A stretch of 64,000 nucleotides of DNA from Olivibacter oleidegradans (GTDB taxonomy: Bacteria; Bacteroidota; Bacteroidia; Sphingobacteriales; Sphingobacteriaceae). The notes beneath the pieces are model-generated. The model was given only the letters and a program-made list of their open reading frames with translations, was not told the origin of the DNA and made no database searches. Shown piece after piece: positions 43,289-51,567 of this stretch. Every line of letters begins with the position of its first letter. Positions within the stretch are counted from its first letter, which is position 1. Location of the stretch: assembly GCF_042432805.1 (NCBI RefSeq), contig NZ_JBHLWO010000001.1, forward strand, positions 186,001 through 250,000, in the 5' to 3' direction. Both the position numbers and the translations under genes were made by a program.

Positions 43289-44128
43289 ATGAAGTTGAGA
43301 AAGAGCATTTTAGTGCCCAGTATTATTTTTTTATTTTTAGCAATCGTTATTAATACCAGTTGGCGATCCATCCATTCACCCAGACCTATAAACCATAAGG
43401 TTTTTAACAAAAAAAAGAAGACCAATCGCGGTTCGCTCTTATCTAACACGTTTGAATCTGTTTACGAGCATGTGCAAAAGCTTGCACCTACATTAGATAG
43501 CGTCGTATTCAGGCAAGCATATATTGGCTATTTGAATTTAAGAGAACAAGGAAAGACCGATTCACCCATTTTGACCATCGCAGATCTCAGCATACACAGT
43601 AGTAAGCCTCGTTTGTGGATTATTGACTTGGAGCGGGATAGTCTATTGTTAAATACCTTTGTCGCGCATGGCCGCGGGAGCGGTATTCAAGAGGCTAGGT
43701 TGTTTTCCGATCGACCAAATTCGAATCAGAGTAGTTTAGGATTTTATTTAACGGGAGAAACGTATCAAGGAAAGCATGGTCGGTCGTTAAAATTGGACGG
43801 CTTAGATCGTGGATTTAATACAAACGCGCGAGCGCGGGGCATTGTGCTCCATGGCGCTTGGTATGTAGGAGCCAATATATTGAAAGGCCAAGACCGAATG
43901 GGAGTAAGCCAAGGCTGTCCAGCCGTATCCGAACCTTTAAAAGATAAAATCATTGATCTGATCAAAAACAAATCGGTTCTTTATATATACGGTAAATCAG
44001 CAAAATACCAGTCCGCCTATCTAAATGAGCAGACGGCAACACAAAGCTTAATGGCGGCCAACATGGATGAATCCAAATCAGAAATACCCGATTCAATGTC
44101 GTTAGCCGAAGCAGGCAACCTACTTTAG
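43289..44128 (+). CDS. Murein L,D-transpeptidase catalytic-domain protein (YkuD_2 type)
   Basis: 279 residues from the ATG at 43289. N-terminal membrane anchor or signal (SILVPSIIFLFLAIVI), then the catalytic domain with conserved H188 (RGIVLHGA) and nucleophile C210 (VSQGCPAVS). Such enzymes make or edit 3-3 cross-links or attach groups to peptidoglycan in the periplasm. An upstream start near 43196 is possible in frame but adds residues before the signal sequence. Overlaps the convergent L,D-transpeptidase by 9 bases. Confidence 0.88.
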   Translation: MKLRKSILVPSIIFLFLAIVINTSWRSIHSPRPINHKVFNKKKKTNRGSLLSNTFESVYEHVQKLAPTLDSVVFRQAYIGYLNLREQGKTDSPILTIADLSIHSSKPRLWIIDLERDSLLLNTFVAHGRGSGIQEARLFSDRPNSNQSSLGFYLTGETYQGKHGRSLKLDGLDRGFNTNARARGIVLHGAWYVGANILKGQDRMGVSQGCPAVSEPLKDKIIDLIKNKSVLYIYGKSAKYQSAYLNEQTATQSLMAANMDESKSEIPDSMSLAEAGNLL

Positions 44129-45541
44129 CGATCGGTACAATAGGGAGTCTAGTTTATATACGTCCGGATAAAACTTTAAAGTGGAAGAACTATCCATTTT
44201 ACAAGTAACATAGTCTAATACCACGGGAACTTGTGGCTTAAGTCCAATTGTTTTGGCTACAGGTTCCTCACTAGACATCTCTTCCTTGATGAGGTCGTAT
44301 TTTTCGCCTTCGCCAAATAAAGCACGTGCCAGATCCAGCGGCTTTTCTACCCTTACGCATCCATGACTGGCAGCACGCATTGATCTACTGAACACTGCCT
44401 TTGCCGGTGTATCGTGCAGATAGACGCTGCTTCCATTTTTAAACAGAAACTTAATAAGTCCGAGTGAATTAGTGTTCCCAGGTTGTTGCTTAAAGCTATA
44501 AGGCAGGTTTTCTTCATTATATACGCTCCAGTCGATCGTATCCGGATTTGCGATTTTTACGCCCCTTCTATACACATCCATTCCATGATTGGCCAGATAA
44601 TATTTGTCGGCCTTCGCCTGTACTAATATCTCCTTCTTTGCAATACTTGTTGGTATATTCCAAATCGGATTCACTTGTACACTATGAATTTTACTTGCCA
44701 GCATCGGGGTTTCGTGCCCGTCTGCCTTTCCTACAACCACCTTCATTTGACCCTTTGTGCTTCGGTCACGGATAATATATAATTGATAAGCTGGAATATT
44801 CACATATATCAAATGGGTGCTGTCCATTTTGTACTTCCATCGCAAACGTTCCATATTTGCGATCAACGCTATCTTTTTTGCTCCATGGTTCTCATTAATC
44901 AAAGCTTTTTGCATCGCTCTGTAAGCACCACTTTTAGGCTGTATACTATCTAGGTAATGCTTTAAATTTTCAACGCTCAGAACCCGGTCAAAGGACACGC
45001 TATCGGGTCTGCTTACAGGAATATAATAACGAGGTAATACTTTCCTTGGATTCGTCATCCCATATTCCAATGCAAAAGCATATCGAGTAAGCGCCTCCGC
45101 CGCGAGCAGCTCCGCACGAACAATACATGCATAGGCCTCATCGACCTTCATATCCTTTCGACCCGACAGCTGAACAAGTGCATCGTATAGGGTATCTGCT
45201 TTATACGATCGGGTTGAAAGGCCATGTTCTTCGACACGCTTTAGAAAATCTATCAAACGAAAAAGTGAAGAATCCGCGTAAAACTTGGTAATTAGTACCG
45301 GCTCAAAATTTGCGTTTGTATAAAAGCGGGTTAAATACTTTGGATTCTTAAATAGATTTGTGTTTGTCTCCAAATAGTTTTTAAAGTAAGTATGTAACGA
45401 ATCGGTGTTTACTTCTTTATAAACTTTATTTTTGGTTTGCTTAAATAACAGATCTCCGATAGGCGAGCCCGATTGTCTGCAAGCTGCCAGTAATACAAAA
45501 AATAAGATATAGAAAAGCTGTTGAGGTAAAGTTTTGTGCAT
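44120..45541 (-). CDS. YcbB-like L,D-transpeptidase lipoprotein
   Basis: 473 residues from the ATG at 45541: lipoprotein signal with lipobox LLAAC, a helical scaffold domain, and a YkuD catalytic domain beginning HLIYVNIPAYQLYII and containing VNPIWNIPTSIAKKEI and the active site SHGCVRVEKPLDLA. Layout resembles E. coli LdtD (YcbB), which forms 3-3 cross-links. It faces the YkuD_2-type transpeptidase convergently, with their stop codons overlapping, so antisense interference between the two is possible. Confidence 0.9.
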   Translation of the reverse strand: MHKTLPQQLFYILFFVLLAACRQSGSPIGDLLFKQTKNKVYKEVNTDSLHTYFKNYLETNTNLFKNPKYLTRFYTNANFEPVLITKFYADSSLFRLIDFLKRVEEHGLSTRSYKADTLYDALVQLSGRKDMKVDEAYACIVRAELLAAEALTRYAFALEYGMTNPRKVLPRYYIPVSRPDSVSFDRVLSVENLKHYLDSIQPKSGAYRAMQKALINENHGAKKIALIANMERLRWKYKMDSTHLIYVNIPAYQLYIIRDRSTKGQMKVVVGKADGHETPMLASKIHSVQVNPIWNIPTSIAKKEILVQAKADKYYLANHGMDVYRRGVKIANPDTIDWSVYNEENLPYSFKQQPGNTNSLGLIKFLFKNGSSVYLHDTPAKAVFSRSMRAASHGCVRVEKPLDLARALFGEGEKYDLIKEEMSSEEPVAKTIGLKPQVPVVLDYVTCKMDSSSTLKFYPDVYKLDSLLYRSLK

Positions 45542-45588
45542 AGACAAATTCTGGCTTTTTGTCTTTATTAAGACATAAATCATGCCGA

Positions 45589-46077
45589 TTATTTTGCAAC
45601 ACTTTCGGGAAGCACACAAATTCCCACGTCGCTAACTCCTTTTAAAGGACTATCTCGCATGTTTTGCTCAATTTTAAAATAGTAAGTCCCTGTATCGGGA
45701 AAATGATAGTTGGTATTGTAAGCAATCTGATAACTATACAAGCTTCCGATACCTTTGCCCAGCCAACGGCCGTCTTTATCGGCCACCTGCAGCTCGATCC
45801 GTTTGCTGCTCGGTTTATGTTTTGCACTTCTTTGATGTACCAAAACAAATAGATTTGCGTATCGGTACTCCGACGTCAAGCGTACATTCACTTTCAATCG
45901 ATAGGGTATCGTATTATTTTTTACTTCAACTTTAAACTCTGGTGTAAAGGCATAATTCCATGCCTGGTTGGGTACGGGTCTAAACTCGTCGACCAATGCG
46001 CCATGATTACACGAAAGCATACAGCTCATCATAGCCACCAAGCAAATAAGGTTACGAATTTTAGGGTTTTTCACCAT
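45589..46077 (-). CDS. gldH: GldH-like lipoprotein
   Basis: 162 residues from the ATG at 46077. Lipobox MLSC, then CNHGALVDEFRPVPNQAWNYAFTPEFKVEV and RYANLFVLVHQR, the GldH pattern known from flavobacterial gliding genes but present in non-gliding Bacteroidota too. It overlaps ricT by 17 bases, suggesting translational coupling. No other gld gene occurs in the window, so gliding cannot be inferred. Confidence 0.85.
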   Translation of the reverse strand: MVKNPKIRNLICLVAMMSCMLSCNHGALVDEFRPVPNQAWNYAFTPEFKVEVKNNTIPYRLKVNVRLTSEYRYANLFVLVHQRSAKHKPSSKRIELQVADKDGRWLGKGIGSLYSYQIAYNTNYHFPDTGTYYFKIEQNMRDSPLKGVSDVGICVLPESVAK

Positions 46078-47440
46078 TTGATGCCCCTCCCTCCTTATTT
46101 GTTCGTTTACCTCTGTATCGTCTGCGACTGTTTTTTGTTTTTTGCGCGTTTGCCGCGTCCTTAACCGCTCCCTTATCCCCTCCCGCATGATCCGCTGAAA
46201 CCTTGCCTTCTTTTTTTGGAGAAGTGGCTGTTTTCTGTTGCAGTTTCTGTCCGGAATTTAGTGTCTGTCCGGCATCTGTCTGTCTATCGGAGGCTGGTTG
46301 TTTGTTTTTATTTCTTTTCTTGGACGGACGTTTCTTCTTTTTGCTTTTGTCATCTAAACGAGTTAAGCTATCCTGTCCTACTACATTTTCATAGTCGTAA
46401 GTTACCGGTTTAACAATGGCTACCTCTTCCTTAATCTCCACCAGATCATCTGGTTTGATGCCCTCTTTATTTCCTTCAGCTATGATACGCACCTGGTCTA
46501 TTTCGAGGGGAATCCAGTTTTCATCTTCCGGAAAGGAAAACCACATTAGTCTCCTAAAGATATCCGTTTTCTGCAAACGTGCGGTACCTCTTTTTGTTTC
46601 CAAGCGGTCAATATCGTTAGGAATATCTTTTAAGGCGTCCATATAGGTATCCAATTCATAGTTGAGACAACATTTGAGCTTTCCGCACTGGCCGGCTAAT
46701 TTCAGCGTATTCAGCGATAAATTCTGATATCGTGCAGCAGCGGTGGAGACCGTTTTAAAATCGGTCAACCAAGTGGAACAGCAAAGTTCTCTTCCGCAAG
46801 ACCCGATGCCTCCCAAACGACTTGCTTCTTGCCGCATACCAATTTGGCGCATCTCAATACGAATACGAAAAGCTTCCGCCATCTTTTTAATGAGTTCTCT
46901 AAAGTCGACCCGGCCCTCAGCTGTATAGTAAAAAGTAGCTTTTGTCTTATCTCCTTGATAGTCTACATCACTTAACTTCATGGACAACCCTAAATCAAGA
47001 GCCAATTTTCGCGCACGATGCATAGTTTCCCATTCTAAGTCTTTAGCCGCCTGATATTTATCCATATCATTACTGGTTGCCTTACGAAATATCTTGCGTT
47101 CAACGCTATTAGGGTCAACCTTGTTCTTTTTAAGTTGCAAGCGAACCAGTTCACCGGTGAGTGAGACAAAGCCAATATCGTAACCGCCTGTTGCCGTTTC
47201 TACTGCAACAGGTTCGCCCATTTCCAGATAAAGATTATCCTGATTGATATAAAAGTCTTTTCGAGATCCTTTAAATCTTACTTCTACAATGTTAAACGGT
47301 ATATAATTTGTTGGCATATCCATATGGCTTAGCCAATCGTACACATCCAATTTATTGCATCCATTCGTCATGCATGAACCGTTGCTCTGGCAACCTGCAG
47401 GGGCACAACCTCCTCCGGATGAACAATTATCACATCCCAT
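46061..47440 (-). CDS. ricT: PSP1/RicT family protein with Cys-rich N-terminus
   Basis: 459 residues. Central PSP1 domain (IVEVRFKGSRKDFYINQDNLYLEMGEPVAVET, GRVDFRELIKKMAEAFRIRIEMRQIGMRQEA) with the Cys motifs GSCGRELCC and QCGKLKCCLNY. Bacillus RicT binds iron-sulfur clusters and works with RicA and RicF in mRNA processing. The first 30 residues add six Cys (C3, C6, C12, C17, C23, C28) in Gly/Ser-rich sequence. The last ~100 residues are Lys/Arg-rich and low-complexity, suggesting nucleic-acid contact. Between holB and gldH. -7 box TATCTTTG at 47505-47512 (minus) lies inside the end of holB. Confidence 0.88.
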   Translation of the reverse strand: MGCDNCSSGGGCAPAGCQSNGSCMTNGCNKLDVYDWLSHMDMPTNYIPFNIVEVRFKGSRKDFYINQDNLYLEMGEPVAVETATGGYDIGFVSLTGELVRLQLKKNKVDPNSVERKIFRKATSNDMDKYQAAKDLEWETMHRARKLALDLGLSMKLSDVDYQGDKTKATFYYTAEGRVDFRELIKKMAEAFRIRIEMRQIGMRQEASRLGGIGSCGRELCCSTWLTDFKTVSTAAARYQNLSLNTLKLAGQCGKLKCCLNYELDTYMDALKDIPNDIDRLETKRGTARLQKTDIFRRLMWFSFPEDENWIPLEIDQVRIIAEGNKEGIKPDDLVEIKEEVAIVKPVTYDYENVVGQDSLTRLDDKSKKKKRPSKKRNKNKQPASDRQTDAGQTLNSGQKLQQKTATSPKKEGKVSADHAGGDKGAVKDAANAQKTKNSRRRYRGKRTNKEGGASNGEKP

Positions 47441-47477
47441 ATTTCTATATATTGAGTCCCGTTTATCACGGGAGCGT

Positions 47478-48593
47478 TTAGTGTTTAAATAATAAAACTA
47501 ATTGCAAAGATACATCTAAAAATAAGATTTTAGGGTTTGCATTGCGTTCTACGTAATAACTTGTTTTTTCAAATATGCTGACACAAGCTTCCAATTTAGC
47601 CGTTTCATAAAGCGGGCTAAACTTTTCAACAAAAGACATTTCCGCCTCCGGTAGGTGTACGAGCGTTTTTGCACCCTCTTTAAATAACACTACATCACGC
47701 ATCATTTGAATAGCGTAAAGTAAGAAACTTTTTTGATTTTCACGTCCAAGCTTGGACAAATCTTCTTCAACCAGTTGCAAAAGATCGAGTACACGTGCGC
47801 CAAAACAGAAGCGCAACCATTGTACAAAAAGCTGAAAATATCCCCCACCCGGATCATCGGACAAAAGGGACAGCGCTTGCTGCACATTACCCTCGCTAAT
47901 ATAAGCCAGCTGCAAAGCCTTCTCATGTGACACACCCTTTTCACGAACCAAAAACTCCGCCAGACTAACTTTATCAAGTGCATTTACTTTTACTAATTGA
48001 GTTCGGGATATAATGGTGTTCAGTAATTGATCCTGATTTTGCGTTACCAGCAAGAATAGCGTTTTTTCAGGCGGCTCCTCAATCAACTTAAGTAAGGTAT
48101 TCCCTTCTTTATCCAAAAATTCGGGCAACCACATAATAAGCACCTTATAGGGAGCTTCAAAAGCTTTGAGACTTAATTTTTGGATAATGTGATGGCATTC
48201 AGCAATGTTGATATTCGCCTGTTTATTTCCTGCATCCAGGCTACTTCGCCAGGTTTCCAGATTGAGGTAGGGATTTCTCAGGAAACTGTTTCGCCATTGA
48301 TCAATGAAAGTACTGGCCGTGTCCTCTTTATGCGACGCAAAAAAGGGGTAGGAAAAGTGCAGATCGGGATGAATAATCTTCGCATATTTTCTACACGAAC
48401 TGCAACTACCGCAGCTATCGTTCTCTTGCTTGTTTTCACAATTAATGTATTGCGCGTAGGCGACAGCAAGTGGTAAACTTCCGCTTCCTTCGGGACCAAG
48501 AAAAAGTTGCGCGTGGCTTACTCTATTTTCCTTTACCGTATTGATCAAGTGCGCTTTTACTTTTTCCTGTCCTATTATATCTTTAAACTGCAT
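47478..48593 (-). CDS. holB: DNA polymerase III subunit delta-prime
   Basis: 371 residues. Clamp-loader ATPase fold: MQFKDIIGQEKVKAHLINTV, the zinc-type cluster CENKQENDSCGSCSSC, and KVLIMWLPEFLDKEGNTLLKLIEEPPEKTLFLLVT with the ISRTQ end. The P-loop position reads GPEGSGSLPLA and lacks the Lys-Thr of an active Walker A, as expected for delta-prime rather than tau/gamma. Divergent from ruvX. Confidence 0.9.
   Translation of the reverse strand: MQFKDIIGQEKVKAHLINTVKENRVSHAQLFLGPEGSGSLPLAVAYAQYINCENKQENDSCGSCSSCRKYAKIIHPDLHFSYPFFASHKEDTASTFIDQWRNSFLRNPYLNLETWRSSLDAGNKQANINIAECHHIIQKLSLKAFEAPYKVLIMWLPEFLDKEGNTLLKLIEEPPEKTLFLLVTQNQDQLLNTIISRTQLVKVNALDKVSLAEFLVREKGVSHEKALQLAYISEGNVQQALSLLSDDPGGGYFQLFVQWLRFCFGARVLDLLQLVEEDLSKLGRENQKSFLLYAIQMMRDVVLFKEGAKTLVHLPEAEMSFVEKFSPLYETAKLEACVSIFEKTSYYVERNANPKILFLDVSLQLVLLFKH
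47505..47512 (-). promoter_or_regulatory. -7 box for ricT-gldH
   Basis: TATCTTTG on the minus strand within the 3' end of holB, 65 bases before ricT. Could give ricT-gldH expression independent of holB. Confidence 0.35.
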
Positions 48594-48660
48594 ATTTTCC
48601 TTTATGGGCTTGTACTACTCGCTCTTGGCCTTCTTAAGCCTAAAATAGATTAGCTTTCCG

Positions 48661-48668
48661 TATCTTTG
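48661..48668 (+). promoter_or_regulatory. -7 box for ruvX
   Basis: TATCTTTG, 27 bases upstream of the ATG. No clear -33 TTG at normal spacing. Confidence 0.45.
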
Positions 48669-48695
48669 CGAACAGATGTTCAAAAATAAGAATTT

Positions 48696-49109
48696 ATGCG
48701 GATAATGGCTTTTGATTATGGCACAAAGCGAATAGGTGTCGCAGTGACAGATCCTTTACAAATTATCGCGACCGCTTTAACCACCATTCATCCAAAAGAT
48801 GTTATTGAATACCTGAAAAAATATGTATCCCAGGAACAGGTGGAATCTTTTGTCGTAGGTATGCCCAAGCAACTGGATGGATCTGATTCTCAATCGGCCG
48901 TACATGTAAAAGGTTTTATTAATTTACTGAAAAAGTCCTTTCCTCAAATGCCAATCGTTACCATGGACGAGCGATTCACCTCAAAAATGGCCTCGGCCAG
49001 TATTGCACAAAGCGGACTAAGACGATCAAAAAGACAAGAAAAAGGCTTAGTGGATGCCGTTTCTGCTGTCATTATCTTGCAAGATTATCTTAAGACGATT
49101 CAGTCTTAA
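48696..49109 (+). CDS. ruvX: Putative pre-16S rRNA nuclease / Holliday junction resolvase (YqgF)
   Basis: 137 residues, RNase H-like fold. MRIMAFDYGTKRIGVAVTDP carries the first catalytic Asp, followed by VVGMPKQLDGSDS, TMDERFTS and the C-terminal KGLVDAVSAVIILQDYL with the final acidic residue. In E. coli it matures the 16S rRNA 5' end. Single gene, divergent from holB. Confidence 0.95.
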   Translation: MRIMAFDYGTKRIGVAVTDPLQIIATALTTIHPKDVIEYLKKYVSQEQVESFVVGMPKQLDGSDSQSAVHVKGFINLLKKSFPQMPIVTMDERFTSKMASASIAQSGLRRSKRQEKGLVDAVSAVIILQDYLKTIQS

Positions 49110-49217
49110 TAACAGACCATTATTATGTTTTCAAAAAAACGTTCTCTTAATACTAGCACAATAGCAGATTAAAAGCGCTTCTCGAAAGGATCTTTGTATA
49201 GCTATAATTTATATTGT

Positions 49218-49253
49218 GGTATTCGAAAATACCGAGCATTTTATATAAGTTTG
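49218..49253 (+). promoter_or_regulatory. Promoter with palindrome before the O-methyltransferase
   Basis: TAAGTTTG (49246-49253) ends four bases before the ATG at 49258. The palindrome GGTATTCGAAAATACC (49218-49233) covers the -33 position. Centre-to-box distance is the same (20.5 bases) as at lemA. Confidence 0.5.
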
Positions 49254-49257
49254 CTTC

Positions 49258-49893
49258 ATGGAGATAATGGATAACTTGCTCAATGCCTATTTAACGAGTA
49301 CCTGTGATGATGAGCCTCCCCTTTTGAAAGCAATTAATCGGGAGACCTATTTAAAGGAAACTCAGCCTCATATGCTTTCCGGACATTTCCAGGGGCGTTT
49401 TTTGAGTTTAATAAGTCACCTCTTAGCTCCGAAAAGAATTTTAGAGATTGGCACCTTCACAGGTTATGCGAGTCTTTGTTTAGCAGAGGGGCTTGTTTCT
49501 GATGGGATCTTGCATACCATTGATATCAACGAAGAGTTGGCTGAACGAGTTCAGGGGTATTTCGATGCTTCACCTTACGGTGCCAAAATACGTTACCATA
49601 TTGGCGAAGCCCTGCAGATTATACCGACACTTGAGGAAACCTTCGACCTAGTCTTCATCGATGCTGATAAAAAGAATAACCTTAATTATTTTGAACTCGT
49701 GCTTGACAAAGTGAGAACAGGCGGGCTGATTATGATCGACAATGTACTTTGGAAGGGAAAAATTACAGACGCATCACCGGATAAACAAACCGAGCAAATC
49801 ATTGAACTCAACAAAACCATCGCACAAGACAAACGGGTACAGAAATTGATTTTACCAATCCGTGATGGTATATTCCTTATCAGAAAATTATAG
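49258..49893 (+). CDS. SAM-dependent O-methyltransferase, class I catechol type
   Basis: 211 residues. Methyltransferase_3 fold: EIGTFTGYASLCLAEGL binds SAM, then HTIDINEELAERV, FDLVFIDADKKNNLNYFE with the metal-binding Asp, and GGLIMIDNVLWKGKI. The family methylates catechol-like hydroxyls with a divalent metal; the bacterial substrate is unknown. A second ATG at 49267 would give a short leader instead of a leaderless mRNA. Only three bases separate it from the glucosaminidase gene, so co-transcription is likely. Confidence 0.92.
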   Translation: MEIMDNLLNAYLTSTCDDEPPLLKAINRETYLKETQPHMLSGHFQGRFLSLISHLLAPKRILEIGTFTGYASLCLAEGLVSDGILHTIDINEELAERVQGYFDASPYGAKIRYHIGEALQIIPTLEETFDLVFIDADKKNNLNYFELVLDKVRTGGLIMIDNVLWKGKITDASPDKQTEQIIELNKTIAQDKRVQKLILPIRDGIFLIRKL

Positions 49894-49896
49894 TAA

Positions 49897-50580
49897 ATGA
49901 AAACCCTTCGGTTTCCCATATTCTTGTTTTTCCTTTTTTTCTTGTCGCAAACCAGCTATGCGCAAGGGGGCGCGCATGCCTATATAGAGGCTCACAAAGA
50001 GTGGGCCATCGACGCGATGGAGAAATTCGGTGTTCCGGCCAGTATTATTCTAGCGGTAGCTATGCATGAAAGCGCGAATGGTAGTAGTAAGGTTGCAATC
50101 CATCTCAATAATCATTTCGGCATTCGTGGTGCCAATAACAGCAAAAAAATCCGATCGTCTTACAAGGGCTATGATAGCGTTAAGGCTTCTTACGATGATT
50201 TCATTAATTACCTCAAAACCCGTAAGCAATTTCGGTCGCTTTTTGATCGATACAGTGCGTATGATTATCATTCTTGGGCCTATGGCATCATGCGCGGTGG
50301 TTACGCAGGTAGCAAGGCCTGGGCAGCCCACATTGTTGCCATTATAAAGAAACATCAACTTTTTTTATTTGACAATAGACCAGCGGATTATATAGAACCG
50401 CAGGATGCCCCTTTCGAAGAGAAATCCACTGCTTCCGAAATCAATCTACGCTATACGGTAAAAAAAGGCGATACGTTGGGAGCAATTGCCAAACGATACA
50501 AAACCTCCGTTAGCCGTATTAAAACCAAAAATCAACTTCGGAGTGACCGGCTAAGAATTGGTCAACATTTAAAAATTTAA
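49897..50580 (+). CDS. Glucosaminidase (GH73-type) with C-terminal LysM, secreted
   Basis: 227 residues: signal peptide (to SYAQ, about 23), a mannosyl-glycoprotein endo-beta-N-acetylglucosaminidase domain with the presumed catalytic Glu in AVAMHESANGSS and the NHFGIRG and WAYGIMRGGYAGS segments, then a LysM repeat (YTVKKGDTLGAIAKRYKTSVSRIKTKN) at the end. Cleaves the glycan strands of peptidoglycan. Paralogue of the next gene (14 bases downstream), from which it differs by being soluble rather than a lipoprotein. Confidence 0.92.
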   Translation: MKTLRFPIFLFFLFFLSQTSYAQGGAHAYIEAHKEWAIDAMEKFGVPASIILAVAMHESANGSSKVAIHLNNHFGIRGANNSKKIRSSYKGYDSVKASYDDFINYLKTRKQFRSLFDRYSAYDYHSWAYGIMRGGYAGSKAWAAHIVAIIKKHQLFLFDNRPADYIEPQDAPFEEKSTASEINLRYTVKKGDTLGAIAKRYKTSVSRIKTKNQLRSDRLRIGQHLKI

Positions 50581-50593
50581 CGTAGATCGCAAA

Positions 50594-51487
50594 ATGAACA
50601 AGCAGCTGCAGCATATCGCTTTACCATCGTTCGTATACCTCATTCTTTTTTTTTGTATTTCCTTGAGCCTAACATCTTGCCTACCTAAGCAAAAAGTGCT
50701 ACAGAGTTCCAAAACTCGACAACAGGGATCGTACGGAAGCAACAACGAGGGACGGCGGCATAATCATCCGCATCGGCCGAGTAACAAGCCTGCCGCGATA
50801 AGCGCTTCTGCACAAGATTATATCAGTCGTTATAAAACGATTGCTATTCAAGAGATGAACACTTACGGGATACCCGCCAGCATCACGTTGGCACAAGGCC
50901 TTTTAGAGTCGGCTAACGGAAATAGTACATTGGCTAGAGAAGCCAACAATCACTTTGGTATCAAATGTACCCCCGATTGGAAAGGTGAATCGTTTTTTAA
51001 GGATGATGACGCTATCAATGACTGTTTCCGCGTGTATCGTTCACCGGAAGACTCTTTTCGAGATCATTCTGAATTCCTCTTACGAAAACGCTACGCTCCT
51101 TTATTTGAGCTTGACAAAGACGACTATACCGGGTGGGCTAAAGGGCTGAAAAAGGCCGGTTATGCCACCAATCCTCGCTATGCAGAATTATTGATCGATT
51201 TGATTGAACGTTATGGATTATATGAATACGATCGTGGAGAAAAAGCACCGGAGAAAATAAACAGGGAAGAACGGGTATTAGTTGAAATTGCTGATAACAG
51301 TCCGAAAGAACCTGAAAAAGCCGAAGCCAAACCACCGGTAGAAATGAAAATACATGAGGTGCGACAAGGCGATACAATTTACAGTATCAGTAAACGTTAC
51401 GGGCTTACCACCGACGAACTAAAAAATCTTAACAGCTTGGATAGCGATGATCTCGTTGTTGGACAATTGCTCCTCGTTTCGAAATAA
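50594..51487 (+). CDS. Glucosaminidase (GH73-type) with C-terminal LysM, lipoprotein
   Basis: 297 residues. Lipoprotein signal with lipobox SLTSC, a basic His/Arg/Ser-rich linker, the GH73-like domain (SITLAQGLLESANGNSTLAREANNHFGIKC, WAKGLKKAGYATNPRYAELL), an acidic/proline linker (PKEPEKAEAKPPVEMK) and a LysM repeat (HEVRQGDTIYSISKRYGLTTDELKNLN). Tandem duplicate of the gene at 49897, with extra linkers and lipid anchoring. Confidence 0.93.
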   Translation: MNKQLQHIALPSFVYLILFFCISLSLTSCLPKQKVLQSSKTRQQGSYGSNNEGRRHNHPHRPSNKPAAISASAQDYISRYKTIAIQEMNTYGIPASITLAQGLLESANGNSTLAREANNHFGIKCTPDWKGESFFKDDDAINDCFRVYRSPEDSFRDHSEFLLRKRYAPLFELDKDDYTGWAKGLKKAGYATNPRYAELLIDLIERYGLYEYDRGEKAPEKINREERVLVEIADNSPKEPEKAEAKPPVEMKIHEVRQGDTIYSISKRYGLTTDELKNLNSLDSDDLVVGQLLLVSK

Positions 51488-51554
51488 AATCAACAAATTC
51501 CTGTTAGTCGTGTTAAAAAGTGCAAAATGTTTTTCAATGACATAGGCCATTCCC

Positions 51555-51562
51555 TATCTTTG
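51555..51562 (+). promoter_or_regulatory. -7 box immediately before a TTG start
   Basis: TATCTTTG ends five bases before the TTG start codon at 51568, predicting transcription start at or next to the first codon. Confidence 0.5.
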
Positions 51563-51567
51563 TTAAC

